Source: Achromobacter spanius
GTDB taxonomy: Bacteria > Pseudomonadota > Gammaproteobacteria > Burkholderiales > Burkholderiaceae_B
NCBI RefSeq assembly: GCF_029637605.1
Contig: NZ_CP121261.1
Span: 4,030,001-4,094,000, forward strand
Length of the DNA: 64,000 nucleotides
Reading direction: 5' to 3'
In this document: positions 1 through 8,608 of the stretch, piece after piece
How the letters are laid out: every line of letters starts with the position of its first letter
Numbering within the stretch: position 1 is the stretch's first letter
The notes under the pieces: generated by a model
What the model saw: only the letters and a program-made list of their open reading frames with translations
Told to the model about the DNA's origin: nothing
Databases searched by the model: none
Position numbers and translations under genes: made by a program

Positions 1-2
1 TG

Positions 3-431
3 GAAGATAGCGCGGCATTCAAGCAATGGGTGTTCGGCATCCTCAAGCACAAGATCGTCGACACCATCCGCAGCCGCGCGCGCCTGACGCATTTTCCAGA
101 GGCCGACGACCCGGACATGATGGACGCCTGCTTCACGCCCAACGGCGAATGGACCGCGCAAGCCCTTCCGGCGGCTTGGGCGGCGCCGGATGAGGCCATG
201 CAGAGCAAACAGTTCTGGCTGGTGTTCAGCACGTGCCTGGAGCGCTTGCCGCCCGCCAACGCGCGCGTCTTCATGATGCGCGAGTACCTGGAATTTGATG
301 CCGTCGAAATCTGCGAGCGCCTGTCCCTGACACCCGGCGCGCTGCACATTGCCATGCACCGGGCCCGCCTGCGGTTACGCAGTTGCCTGGAACTGAACTG
401 GTTTGCCGACCGAGGAGGCCGCAAATGCTGA
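3..431 (+). CDS. ECF-type RNA polymerase sigma factor, 5' end outside window
   Basis: The reading frame is open from the first bases of the window, so the gene begins upstream; a GTG at 30 is only an internal codon. The visible part resembles the C-terminal half of a sigma-70 family ECF factor: a KQWVFGILKHKIVD stretch like the end of region 2, a variable linker, then a region-4 helix-turn-helix (LPPANARVFMMREYLEF, then LSLTPGALHIAMHRARLRLR). Its stop overlaps the start of the next gene. The downstream zinc-finger gene and bufferin operon suggest that it switches on metal-stress genes; that role is inferred from context. Confidence 0.85.
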   Translation, partial: EDSAAFKQWVFGILKHKIVDTIRSRARLTHFPEADDPDMMDACFTPNGEWTAQALPAAWAAPDEAMQSKQFWLVFSTCLERLPPANARVFMMREYLEFDAVEICERLSLTPGALHIAMHRARLRLRSCLELNWFADRGGRKC

Positions 432-667
432 AATGCCGCGACGTCTCGCAACTGGCGTCTCAAGAACGCGAGTCGCCCCTGCGCCTGCCACAACGCATCG
501 GCATGGCGATGCATCTGGCCATGTGCTGGCGCTGCCGCCGTTTCCGCCAGCAGATCGGCCTGCTGGGGGATATGACGCGGGCCTACCCTGGCCCGCCTGA
601 AAACAATGCCGAATCGCGTCCGCCTGAACGCGACGGTGACGCTGGCCCCAAGCCGCCATCGCCCTGA
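425..667 (+). CDS. putative zinc-finger anti-sigma factor (zf-HC2-like)
   Basis: An 80-residue protein whose ATG overlaps the stop of the sigma-factor gene, so the two are probably translationally coupled. It has an N-terminal Cys (CRDVS) and then an H-x3-C-x2-C motif (HLAMCWRC), the pattern of zinc-binding anti-sigma domains. The C-terminal 30 residues are Pro-rich and no membrane segment is visible, so it would be a soluble anti-sigma or zinc-finger partner. The start at 425 is chosen because an in-frame start at 383 would lie inside the sigma gene. Function is inferred from motif and position. Confidence 0.7.
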   Translation: MLKCRDVSQLASQERESPLRLPQRIGMAMHLAMCWRCRRFRQQIGLLGDMTRAYPGPPENNAESRPPERDGDAGPKPPSP

Positions 668-787
668 ATTTACATTTCTTACACTTCTCCCCGTAAGGAA
701 AGCGCTCTCTCGCGCGACTACCTCTTGCCAGCACTGCAATCCGCGGTGCGGCAACCGTTCACGTAGATTCCCCTGGAGAGAGACATC

Positions 788-1084
788 ATGAAGACACGTA
801 CCACCGCCGCCCTGGCACTGGCTTTTGGCGCCGCGTTCACCATGGCCGGCGCCCCCGCCGCCCACGCCGCAGACATGGAAAAGTGCTATGGCGTCGCCCT
901 CAAGGGCAAGAACGATTGCAAGGCGGGCGCCGGCACAACCTGCGCGGGCAGCTCCAAGATCGACTACCAAGGCAACGCCTGGAAAAACGTGCCCAAGGGC
1001 ACGTGCGAGAAGACCGCGTCGCCCACGTCACCCACGGGCCAGGGTCAACTGAAGGAATTCAAGGAAATGAAGAAAGCGTCCTGA
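788..1084 (+). CDS. bufA: BufA1-type bufferin precursor (DUF2282), periplasmic metallophore peptide
   Basis: A 98-residue precursor with a clear signal peptide cleaved near AHAA-DMEKC. The mature part carries four Cys in the order [17 protein letters not shown] and GTCEK, the pattern of DUF2282 proteins. In the bufferin family the MNIO enzyme BufB, helped by BufC, modifies Cys residues, and the exported peptide sequesters copper. A good Shine-Dalgarno (GGAGAGAG at 775-782) sits 5 bases before the ATG. The gene leads a bufA-bufB-bufC-doxX run directly after an ECF sigma and a zinc-finger gene. Metal specificity is known for the family, not shown by this sequence. Confidence 0.9.
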   Translation: MKTRTTAALALAFGAAFTMAGAPAAHAADMEKCYGVALKGKNDCKAGAGTTCAGSSKIDYQGNAWKNVPKGTCEKTASPTSPTGQGQLKEFKEMKKAS

Positions 1085-1101
1085 CTTGCCCCTGGCGCGT
1101 C

Positions 1102-1989
1102 ATGAAATCGCTCCCTTTTCCAGACACGGCGTCCGGCCCGGGCCTTTCGGCCCAGGTCGGCGTCGGCTTGAAGCCCGAGCACGCGGACGCCCTGCTGGAC
1201 GGGGTGGCCGGCGTGGGGTTTCTGGAAATCCACGCCGAGAACTACATGGTTCCGGGGGGGCCGATGCACGCAATGCTGACCCGCTTGCGTGAGCGCTATC
1301 CCTTGTCTGTACACGGCGTGGGTCTGTCGCTGGGCGGGCCGGACCCACTGGACGAGGAACTGCTGGCCGGGCACCGCAAACTGCGCGATCGCTACGCGCC
1401 TGCGCTGGTGTCCGAGCATCTGGCCAGGTCTCGCGACGCCGGAGTATTTCTGAATGACCTGCTGCCATTTCCCTACGATGGCAAGACGCTGCGGCGCACC
1501 AGCGAACACATCGATGCGTTCCAGAACAGCCTGGGCCGCCGCATCCTGATCGAAAACCCGGCCACCTACCTGCGGTTTGACACGAGCCTGATCGACGAAG
1601 CGCAGTTCCTGGGCGAATTGCTCGCCCGCACGGGTTGCGGCCTGCTGCTGGACGTCAACAACGTGTACGTCAGCGCGGTGAACCATGGGTTCGATGCGCG
1701 CGGCTATCTGGGCATGCTGCCGCTGGATAGCGTGGGAGAAATTCACTTGGCTGGCCATCACCGGCAAGTCGACACCGACGGCGCCGTGGTGCTGATCGAC
1801 AGCCATGACGCTCCCATCTCCGAGCCCGTTTGGGCACTGTATGAATACGCGCTGCGCGCGACCGGACCCGTTCCCACGCTGATTGAGCGCGACGGCAACA
1901 TCCCGCCCCTGGCCGACTTGCTGCATGAGGCGGCACGCGTCCAGGCCTGCCTGGCCAAGCTGGATGCCGCACAGGTGACGCCGCCATGA
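1102..1989 (+). CDS. bufB: BufB, multinuclear non-heme iron enzyme (MNIO, DUF692)
   Basis: A 295-residue DUF692/MNIO protein. Motifs run in family order: GVGLKPEH, EIHAENYM, HGVGLSLGG, VSEHLARS, LLLDVNNVYVS, GEIHLAGHH, DSHDAPI and LIERDGNIP, rich in the His, Glu, Asp and Asn residues that bind the iron cluster. MNIO enzymes oxidise Cys side chains in bufferin precursors into thio-heterocycles. The frame is open back to 883, but that extension overlaps bufA, so the ATG at 1102, 17 bases after bufA, is the likely start. The stop overlaps the next start (ATGA). It should act in the cytosol before export of BufA. Confidence 0.92.
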   Translation: MKSLPFPDTASGPGLSAQVGVGLKPEHADALLDGVAGVGFLEIHAENYMVPGGPMHAMLTRLRERYPLSVHGVGLSLGGPDPLDEELLAGHRKLRDRYAPALVSEHLARSRDAGVFLNDLLPFPYDGKTLRRTSEHIDAFQNSLGRRILIENPATYLRFDTSLIDEAQFLGELLARTGCGLLLDVNNVYVSAVNHGFDARGYLGMLPLDSVGEIHLAGHHRQVDTDGAVVLIDSHDAPISEPVWALYEYALRATGPVPTLIERDGNIPPLADLLHEAARVQACLAKLDAAQVTPP

Positions 1990-2747
1990 CAGCCCTGCGC
2001 CAATTCGCCGATTTGCTGTTGGGGCAGGATCCCCCCACGCCGGAAGCGGTCAGGACGCGGCTACAAGTCGCGCCCCCGGAACGCTTCGCCATCTACCGGA
2101 ACAATGTCGTCAGTTCACTGATGCAGGCATTGGCCGACAACTTCCCTGTTTGCGTTGAGCTGGTGGGCGACCCGTTCTTTCGGCACATGGCCCGCGGGTA
2201 TGCACAGGCAAGTCCGCCGCGTTCCGCCGTCATGGCCTACTACGGCGACACGTTTCCAGATTTTGTCCAAGCCTATGCGCCCGCGGCGTCGCTGCCCTAT
2301 CTGGCGGATGTGGCGCGGCTGGAATATCGGGTCGTGCTCGCCTACCATGCCGCCGACCAGGAACCGCCCGCCACGGCCGCGCTGCAAGCCTGCATCACAG
2401 ACATGACCGACTTGCCCGCCGCGCGCCTGCATATTCATCCCGCCGTGCAGGCCATGTCGTCAAGCCATGCGGTGTTCTCGATCTGGGCCGCCCATCGGGG
2501 CCAGGGAGACCTGGCAACGGTGGACGTCAGCCTGCCGGAATCAGTCGTGGTGCTCAGACCCGGGCAAACCGTCCATGCCGTTGCGGTGGACGCCCCGCTC
2601 GTTGACCTGATCGACGCCCTCCGCACGCAGCCGCTTGGCGAGGCATTTGAACGACTGACGCAACAGCATGACGATTTCCAGTGGAGCCACGCACTGGCGC
2701 AACTGATCCGCCACCAGATCATCGCGGGCATATCGCCGGGCGCGTAA
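1986..2747 (+). CDS. bufC: BufC, bufferin maturation partner (DUF2063 / HvfC-BufC family)
   Basis: A 253-residue protein that starts in an ATGA overlap with bufB. The N-terminal half (LRQFADLLLGQDPPTPEAV, then RFAIYRNNVVSSLMQAL and NFPVCVELVGDPFF) matches the DUF2063 domain of BufC/HvfC. Members work with the MNIO enzyme and are thought to bind or present the precursor peptide. The C-terminal half (WAAHRGQGD to the end) is less conserved. Assignment rests on the N-terminal motif and on position after bufB. Confidence 0.88.
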   Translation: MTALRQFADLLLGQDPPTPEAVRTRLQVAPPERFAIYRNNVVSSLMQALADNFPVCVELVGDPFFRHMARGYAQASPPRSAVMAYYGDTFPDFVQAYAPAASLPYLADVARLEYRVVLAYHAADQEPPATAALQACITDMTDLPAARLHIHPAVQAMSSSHAVFSIWAAHRGQGDLATVDVSLPESVVVLRPGQTVHAVAVDAPLVDLIDALRTQPLGEAFERLTQQHDDFQWSHALAQLIRHQIIAGISPGA

Positions 2748-2789
2748 GGCCGCGCCTGCCCGCCTTCACTTAACCCAAGGACCCTCATC

Positions 2790-3302
2790 ATGGACCGCAC
2801 CGCCACTGCTCCGCCCGTACCCGAACACCGCTGCGTCTGGCGGCGGCTGAATGCGCAGTTTGAACGTATTCCGCACGGGTTGATCGCCTTGCTGGGGCGG
2901 TTTTCCATTGCGGCGGTGTTCTGGAAATCCGGACAGACGAAGGTGGAGGGTTTCGCCGTGGATCTGATCTCGGGTGAATTCCAATTGGGCTGGCCATCGG
3001 TGTCGGCGTCGGCCGTGAGCCTGTTCGCCGACGAATACCGGCTGCCCCTGGCCCCGCCCGAGTGGGCGGCGCTTGCGGCTGCCACGGCCGAGCATGTGCT
3101 GCCCGTGTTGTTGCTGCTTGGCTTGGCCACGCGCTTGTCGGCGCTGGGGTTGCTGGTGATGACCGCCGTGATCCAGATCTTTGTGTACCCCGACGCCTAT
3201 CCCACGCACGGCGTGTGGGCCGCGGTGCTGCTGTACCTGGTGGCTCGCGGCGGCGGCGCCGTGTCGCTGGACGCCCTGATCCAGAGCGCCACGCGGAGAT
3301 AA
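2790..3302 (+). CDS. DoxX family membrane protein, end of bufferin operon
   Basis: A 170-residue DoxX-family protein with four hydrophobic segments, including LIALLGRFSIAAVFWKSGQ, AATAEHVLPVLLLLGLATR, LGLLVMTAVIQIFVYP and GVWAAVLLYLVAR. A Shine-Dalgarno AAGGA precedes the ATG, 42 bases after bufC. DoxX genes commonly close bufA-B-C operons; a role linked to the quinone pool or the redox step of maturation has been proposed and is not established. A strong hairpin follows at 3368-3397, so the operon probably ends here. Confidence 0.88.
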   Translation: MDRTATAPPVPEHRCVWRRLNAQFERIPHGLIALLGRFSIAAVFWKSGQTKVEGFAVDLISGEFQLGWPSVSASAVSLFADEYRLPLAPPEWAALAAATAEHVLPVLLLLGLATRLSALGLLVMTAVIQIFVYPDAYPTHGVWAAVLLYLVARGGGAVSLDALIQSATRR

Positions 3303-3367
3303 GACCTGACCGCGGTAAAACAATGCCTCAACAAGGCAAAGCCGCAACGAGACAAAGCCGCAACAAG

Positions 3368-3398
3368 ACAAAGCCGCGATAGAACTCGCGGCTTTGTT
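3368..3398. terminator. bidirectional hairpin terminator between doxX and ybdK
   Basis: A perfect 12-bp stem (ACAAAGCCGCGA at 3368-3379, TCGCGGCTTTGT at 3386-3397) with a 6-base loop. AAA and TTT at the stem edges allow termination on either strand. It lies between the convergent doxX (+) and ybdK (-). Just before it the core CAAAGCCGC is repeated twice more (3336-3370), a small duplication of the left arm. Confidence 0.8.
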
Positions 3399-3433
3399 CC
3401 CCTCGGTGGCTTCCACCCAAGCGGCGGCAGCGG

Positions 3434-4675
3434 CTAGTGCAAGCGTTCCGGCAACGGCACGCTGACACCGGGTTCGGACGCCGACAAGGGCTGCATCGGT
3501 TCGGAATTTGCCCGAATGCGCCGGCGCAGCACGGCGGTGGGTTCGGCCGGCGGGGCTGCCACCGTTTCGCCACGCCAGGCGTGGGTCATGGCGTCAACCA
3601 TCAACGGCAAGTCACGCAGGCGATGGAACTGGCTGCGCAGCCAGCGCGCATCGTTGCCGCTGCGCATGGCCTCGTCGCGCAGGGTGGCGATCATGTCACC
3701 CGTGCCCAGCTCTTCGGCCACCGGCATCAGGCGCTGGAACAGGGCCCGCAGGTGGTCCATCAGGCGCAGCCGCTGACCGTCGGGCGTCACGTAGCTGCCC
3801 TGCAAGCCAAAACGGCAGGCCTGGAAGTGGTTGCTGCGGTAGGACAGCCAGGCATTGTCACTGGGGTCGTCCTCGCGCATCAGCAGTACGGCCAAGGCTT
3901 GGGCGAACGCGGCGATCTGGCAGGCGCGTTCCACAGTCAGGGGCGTGTCGCAGACGCGGATTTCTACCGTGCCGAATTCCGGCTTGGGGCGGATGTCCCA
4001 ATACAGGTCCTTGATGCTCTCGGCCAAGCCGTAGGCGCGCAATTGCGACAGATGGGCCTCGAACTGGTACCAGTCCTTCACCTCGGGCGGCATGTGGCCG
4101 GCCAGCGGGAAGCTGTTGACGGCGTTCAGGCGCGAGCACGAGAACAGCGTGTCCACACCCTCGCAGTACGGCGACGAGGCCGACAGCGCGATGAAGTGGG
4201 GCACGTAGGGCGACAGGCGGCGCAACAGTTTGATGGAGTCATCGCCACTTTTCACGCCCAGATGGATGTGTTGGCCGAAGACCGTAAATTGACGCGCCAG
4301 GTAACCATACATTTCGGCCAGGTACTGGAACCGCGGGGTGTCCGAAATGGACCGTTCCTGCCAACGCATGAAGGGATGGGCGCCGCCGCCGGCCACCGAC
4401 ACGCCAACCGCGTCGGCCGCTTCGACCAGGGCATCGCGCATCTCGCGCATTTCGGCCAACAGGCCCATGGGGTGCTCATGCACCGAAGAATTCAGTTCGA
4501 TCATGGACCGCGTGATCTCGGGTTTGACGCGGTCGGCAATGGGGTGGTTGGCCATTTGGGCCAGCAATTCGTCAGAGGCGGCGGTAAGGTCAAAACTGCG
4601 GGGGTCGATCAGTTGCAACTCTAGTTCGATGCCCAGGGTGTTGGGGGCCGACGAAATGAACGGGATCGGTTCCAT
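3434..4675 (-). CDS. ybdK: YbdK-type carboxylate-amine ligase (glutamate-cysteine ligase family 2)
   Basis: A 413-residue GCS2-family ligase. It has the N-terminal [11 protein letters not shown] motif with acidic metal/ATP-binding residues, [34 protein letters not shown] and [14 protein letters not shown], as in YbdK. Such enzymes have weak glutamate-cysteine ligase activity in vitro and their true substrate is unclear. The ATG at 4675 has a strong AAGGAG site 6 bases upstream. The gene stands alone, convergent with the bufferin operon. The C-terminal tail after about residue 375 is Pro- and Arg-rich and probably flexible. Confidence 0.88.
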   Translation of the reverse strand: MEPIPFISSAPNTLGIELELQLIDPRSFDLTAASDELLAQMANHPIADRVKPEITRSMIELNSSVHEHPMGLLAEMREMRDALVEAADAVGVSVAGGGAHPFMRWQERSISDTPRFQYLAEMYGYLARQFTVFGQHIHLGVKSGDDSIKLLRRLSPYVPHFIALSASSPYCEGVDTLFSCSRLNAVNSFPLAGHMPPEVKDWYQFEAHLSQLRAYGLAESIKDLYWDIRPKPEFGTVEIRVCDTPLTVERACQIAAFAQALAVLLMREDDPSDNAWLSYRSNHFQACRFGLQGSYVTPDGQRLRLMDHLRALFQRLMPVAEELGTGDMIATLRDEAMRSGNDARWLRSQFHRLRDLPLMVDAMTHAWRGETVAAPPAEPTAVLRRRIRANSEPMQPLSASEPGVSVPLPERLH

Positions 4676-5006
4676 TCCGGACTCCTTTGAATGTTTGATA
4701 TGAGGGGGCGCGCCGTTCGACCTTGAAGCCCGGTAACTTCCCGGGGGGCACTAGACGGCAGCTTGTGGAATGGATGATAGCCGCAGGTTTGTGGCAATAC
4801 GATTGAAAATCGTGACATTTGTGTGCAACATCGCGTAGCACACGGTTTTGCCCTCTGAAGATAAGTGAGCAAGCGCTTACAAGTCAGGAACGGCGCGGGT
4901 TGCCAAGCGATGGCGCCCGGAATCGCAGCAGGCAAGCGGTTTTCAGAGGGGGATGGGTTAACCCTTAATAGGGTAATTCCCGAGCAGCTTTGGGGGTCAG
5001 CGCCCC
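4676..5006. other. intergenic region between ybdK and trkH
   Basis: A 331-base gap that should hold the ybdK promoter (minus strand) and the 3' end of the trkH transcript. The palindrome GGGTTAACCC lies near 4955. No hairpin with a T-run and no convincing -35/-10 pair was found by eye. The short open frames here look non-coding. Confidence 0.5.
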
Positions 5007-6476
5007 TTATTTGCGCCAGAACATGGGCGTGAAAAGCACCAGCACGGTCAGCAATTCCAGGCGGCCGATCAGCATGGCGAAGGTGCAGACCCAGATCTGG
5101 AAATCGGACAGCACCGCGAAGCTGCCCATGGGGCCAACGGGTCCCAGCCCAGGGCCGGTGTTGTTGATCGTGGCGAATATGGCGGAGAACGCCGTGATGG
5201 GGTCCAGCCCGGACAACAGCAGCAGGCTGGTGAACACCGCGATGGACAACCCGTAGATCAGCATGAAGGCCAGCACGGACGACATGGTCCGCCCTTCCAC
5301 CGCCCGGCCATTGATGCGCACCGGGCTGATCGCATGCGGGTGCAGCATGGTCACCAATTCATTGCGGGCCTGCTTGACCAGCAAAATCGCGCGAATCATC
5401 TTGATGCCGCCCCCGGTGGACCCGGCCGACGTGGCAAAGCCCGAGAGCAGCAGCATGGTCAACGGCGCAAACAGGGGCCACTGGGCGAAGTCGGTATTCG
5501 CGTAGCCGGTGGTGGTAGCCATGGAAATGGTGTTGAACATGCCAAAGCGCAGCGCTTCCAGAGGCTCGTCGTAGACGCCCTTGATGTACAGGAACACCGA
5601 AATGACCAGGCCTGCGCCCAGCACCACGACCAGGTACGGGATGGCTTGGGGACACTGCGCGTAGGCGCGCACACTGCGCTGGCGGAAGGCGTTGAAATGG
5701 GTGGCGAAGTTGATACCGGCGATCACCATGAACACCATGGCGACCATTTCCACGGCTACCGAATCAAAGTGGGCAAAGCCGTCGTCCCAGGTCGAAAACC
5801 CGCCCAGCCCCATGGTGGTGGCCATGTGGCACCAGGCTTCAAACCAGGACAGGCCCGCCGCGCGGTACGCCAGGAAGCACAGGATTGAAAACACGAAGTA
5901 CACCGCGTACAGCGCCTTGGCGGTACTGGCGATGCGGGGCGTCAGGCGTTCATCCTTCATGGGGCCGGGCGTCTCGGCCCGCACCACCTGGTGGCCGCCC
6001 ACCCCCAGCAGCGGCAAAATCGCCACCGCCAGCACCAGGATGCCCATGCCGCCAATCCAGACCAACGTGGCGCGCCACAGGTTGATGGACGCTGGCAAGG
6101 CGTCAAGATTGGACAGCACCGTGGCGCCGGTCGTGGTCAGCCCCGACATGGCCTCGAAATAGGCGCTTGTGAACGACAAGGGCAAGCCGGCCCGGTGAAA
6201 GTAGAGCAGCAGCGGGATCGACGCCAGCAACGGCAGGCCGGCCCACACCGCCGACACCAGCACGAAGCCATCGCGCGCCCGCAGCTCGCAGCGGCTGCGC
6301 CGCGTCAGGGCGGCAAGCCCCCCCCCAATGCCCAGCGAAAGCAGGAAGCCGTGCAGGAAGGCGTCGCGCGCCGCATCGCCGCCCACGTAGGCCACCAGTA
6401 GCGGGATGAGCATGGTGAGGGCGAACATCACCATGGTCAGCCCAAGGATATAGAGGGTTCCGAGAACGCGATTCAT
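5007..6476 (-). CDS. trkH: Trk-type potassium uptake channel subunit TrkH
   Basis: A 489-residue integral membrane protein with about ten to twelve hydrophobic helices and repeated selectivity-filter loops, for example MSGLTTTGATV and, in later repeats, TTMGLGGFSTWD, MATTTGYANTDF and TINNTGPGLGPVG. This is the four-fold MPM design of TrkH/KtrB K+ transporters. It lies 52 bases after trkA on the same strand, so channel and regulatory ring are probably made together. Length fits the family. Confidence 0.95.
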   Translation of the reverse strand: MNRVLGTLYILGLTMVMFALTMLIPLLVAYVGGDAARDAFLHGFLLSLGIGGGLAALTRRSRCELRARDGFVLVSAVWAGLPLLASIPLLLYFHRAGLPLSFTSAYFEAMSGLTTTGATVLSNLDALPASINLWRATLVWIGGMGILVLAVAILPLLGVGGHQVVRAETPGPMKDERLTPRIASTAKALYAVYFVFSILCFLAYRAAGLSWFEAWCHMATTMGLGGFSTWDDGFAHFDSVAVEMVAMVFMVIAGINFATHFNAFRQRSVRAYAQCPQAIPYLVVVLGAGLVISVFLYIKGVYDEPLEALRFGMFNTISMATTTGYANTDFAQWPLFAPLTMLLLSGFATSAGSTGGGIKMIRAILLVKQARNELVTMLHPHAISPVRINGRAVEGRTMSSVLAFMLIYGLSIAVFTSLLLLSGLDPITAFSAIFATINNTGPGLGPVGPMGSFAVLSDFQIWVCTFAMLIGRLELLTVLVLFTPMFWRK

Positions 6477-6528
6477 GGAGCTTATCCGGCGGCGCCCGGC
6501 CCGCGGCGGATCAGGGGCAAGGTGCGCA

Positions 6529-7908
6529 TCAGAAGAAGGACGCCGAAACTTGGAACAGCTTTTCCACGCGCGGCATCTGCCGGCGCGAGGGGACGAAGAC
6601 GATCACGTGGTCGTTCGTTTCAATGACGGTGTCGGCATCGGGCAGGATGATTTCGTCTTCGCGCACCAGCGCGCCAATGCTGGCGCCCTTGGGCAGGCTG
6701 ATCTGGCCCACCGGCCGGCCGACTACCTTGGACGTGGAGCGGTCGCCATGGGCAATGGCCTCCAGCGCCTCGGCCACGCCTTGGCGCAAGCGGTGCACGG
6801 CAGCCACGTCACCGCGCCGAACGTGGCGCAGCAATTCGCTCATCGTCGCCTGCGAGGGCGACACGGCGATGTCGATATGGCTGCCCTGCATGAGTTCGCC
6901 ATACGCCTGGCGATTGATCAGCGCGATCACCTTGCGGGCGCCCAGCCGCTTGGCCAGCAGCGAAGACATGATGTTGTCCTCGTCGTCACTGGTCAGCGCA
7001 AGCCAGGTGTCCATGTCTTCGATGTTCTCACGCTCCAGCAAGGCTTCGTCGGTGCCGCTGCCGTGCAGCACCAGCACGCTGTCGGGCAGTTGGGTCGCCA
7101 GGTATTCGCAGCGCTTCAGGTCGCGTTCGATGATGCGAACACTGTATTTTTCTTCGGCCAACTGGCGCGCCAGGCGCAGGCCGATGTTGCCGCCGCCCGC
7201 GATCATCACGCGGCGCACGGCGCGTTCGGCATCGCGCAATTGGCGCACGGCGCGACGCGCATCGCGCGAATCCACTACCAGCACGACCTCGTCGCCCGGC
7301 GCGATGACGGTGCCGCTGCCGGCCCGTAGCGGCCGCCCGCCGCGCAGCACGTCAACGACGCGCGCCTTCACGTCCGGCCAGACGTCGCGCAGCTTGTCCA
7401 CGGGCGAATGCGCCATCGGGCTGCCATGCCCCACGCGCACGGTCACGACCGACACGCGACCTTCGGCGAATTCAACCACCTGTAGCGCTTCGGGAAATTC
7501 AATCAGGCTATGCAGATAGGTGGTGACGCTGCGTTCCGGGCTGATCAGCGCGTCGATGCAAAAACCCTCTTCGCTCATGAGTTCCGGGTGTTCCGGGAAT
7601 TCGGCCGAGCGGATGCGGGCAATGCGGCGGGGAATGTTGAACAGTTGGCGGGCGATCTTGCACGCCACCATGTTGGAGGCGTCAGAGGCCGCACAGGCGA
7701 TGAACAGGTCGGTATCGGCCGCGCCGGCGGCTTCCAGCACAGAAACCTGCGAGCCGTCTCCGTGGACGACACGCAGGTCAAAGTGTTCTTGCAGGAAGCG
7801 AAGCTGCGTGGGGTCCGTATCCACCACGGTGATGTCGTTTTGCTCGGACACCAGGTTTTCGGCCACGCTGGTGCCTACGCGACCAGCGCCCATGATCAGG
7901 ATTTTCAT
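6529..7908 (-). CDS. trkA: Trk potassium uptake regulatory subunit TrkA
   Basis: A 459-residue protein with two tandem RCK units. The first Rossmann motif is MKILIMGAGRVGTSVAENL at the N-terminus and the second is VMIAGGGNIGLRLARQL near residue 235; each is followed by a TrkA_C domain (one ends GDEVVLVVDSRDA, the last NDHVIVFVP). TrkA forms the NAD(H)/ATP-sensing ring that gates TrkH. The ATG overlaps the stop of the upstream response regulator by 4 bases, which points to one transcript. Confidence 0.96.
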   Translation of the reverse strand: MKILIMGAGRVGTSVAENLVSEQNDITVVDTDPTQLRFLQEHFDLRVVHGDGSQVSVLEAAGAADTDLFIACAASDASNMVACKIARQLFNIPRRIARIRSAEFPEHPELMSEEGFCIDALISPERSVTTYLHSLIEFPEALQVVEFAEGRVSVVTVRVGHGSPMAHSPVDKLRDVWPDVKARVVDVLRGGRPLRAGSGTVIAPGDEVVLVVDSRDARRAVRQLRDAERAVRRVMIAGGGNIGLRLARQLAEEKYSVRIIERDLKRCEYLATQLPDSVLVLHGSGTDEALLERENIEDMDTWLALTSDDEDNIMSSLLAKRLGARKVIALINRQAYGELMQGSHIDIAVSPSQATMSELLRHVRRGDVAAVHRLRQGVAEALEAIAHGDRSTSKVVGRPVGQISLPKGASIGALVREDEIILPDADTVIETNDHVIVFVPSRRQMPRVEKLFQVSASFF

Positions 7909-8597
7909 GTGCTGCGCTTGCGCGCCGATTCAATGCCCAACTGCTTGAGCTTGCGATACAGGTGGGTGCGTTCCAGGCCGGTGCGCTCGGACACGCGCGT
8001 CATGCTGTGGCTTTCGCGTACCAGGTGGTATTCGAAATAGATGCGTTCGAACTCGTCGCGCGCTTCGCGCAAGGGCTGGTCCAGCGAAATGCTGCCCAGT
8101 TGACCGTTGGACGCCACCGGCACGTCGTTGGCGGGCGCCGCCGTCAACATGGGAGGATCCAGTTCATCTTCAAGCGCCACGGCCGTGTTGGCGGCCGCCG
8201 AATGCGCGGCGACAGGCGCCGGTTGCGGTGCGCGCCCGCGCGCCAGGCCCGCCGCCACGGTCTTGAGCAAGCGTTGCAGCGTAATGGGCTTTTCCAGGAA
8301 ATCCATGGCGCCGATGCGCGTGGCTTCAACCGCGGTGTCGATGGTGGCGTGGCCGCTCATCATGATCACCGGCATGTCCAGCAGGCCTTGCGAGCCCCAC
8401 TCTTTCAGCAAACTTACGCCATCCGTGTCGGGCATCCAGATATCCAGCAACACCAGATCAGGACGCATGCGAAGGCGTGCCGCGCGCGCTTGCGCCGCGT
8501 TTTCGGCCAGTTCGACCGTGTGCCCTTCGTCGTAAAGGATCTCTGACAAAAGCTCGCGTATACCGACTTCGTCGTCAACCACCAGAATTCTGGCCAT
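7905..8597 (-). CDS. response regulator, receiver plus Fis-type HTH, no AAA+ domain
   Basis: A 230-residue regulator. Residues 1-120 are a receiver: DDE near residue 8, the phospho-acceptor in LVLLDIWMPDTDG, MMSGHA and the conserved Lys in LEKPI. A 60-residue Ala/Pro-rich linker follows, and the last 45 residues are a Fis-like helix-turn-helix (SMTRVSERTGLERTHLYRKLKQLGI). NtrC/NtrX regulators normally have a sigma-54 AAA+ domain between these parts; it is absent here. The partner kinase lies 11 bases upstream. The target genes cannot be told from sequence; trkA and trkH are co-transcribed candidates. Confidence 0.9.
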   Translation of the reverse strand: MARILVVDDEVGIRELLSEILYDEGHTVELAENAAQARAARLRMRPDLVLLDIWMPDTDGVSLLKEWGSQGLLDMPVIMMSGHATIDTAVEATRIGAMDFLEKPITLQRLLKTVAAGLARGRAPQPAPVAAHSAAANTAVALEDELDPPMLTAAPANDVPVASNGQLGSISLDQPLREARDEFERIYFEYHLVRESHSMTRVSERTGLERTHLYRKLKQLGIESARKRST

Positions 8598-8608
8598 AAA
8601 GCATCCAC

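Noticed and set aside
883..1101. Upstream extension of the bufB frame over bufA
   Set aside because: It would overlap bufA almost completely; BufA has a signal peptide and the Cys pattern, and the ATG at 1102 gives a normal BufB.
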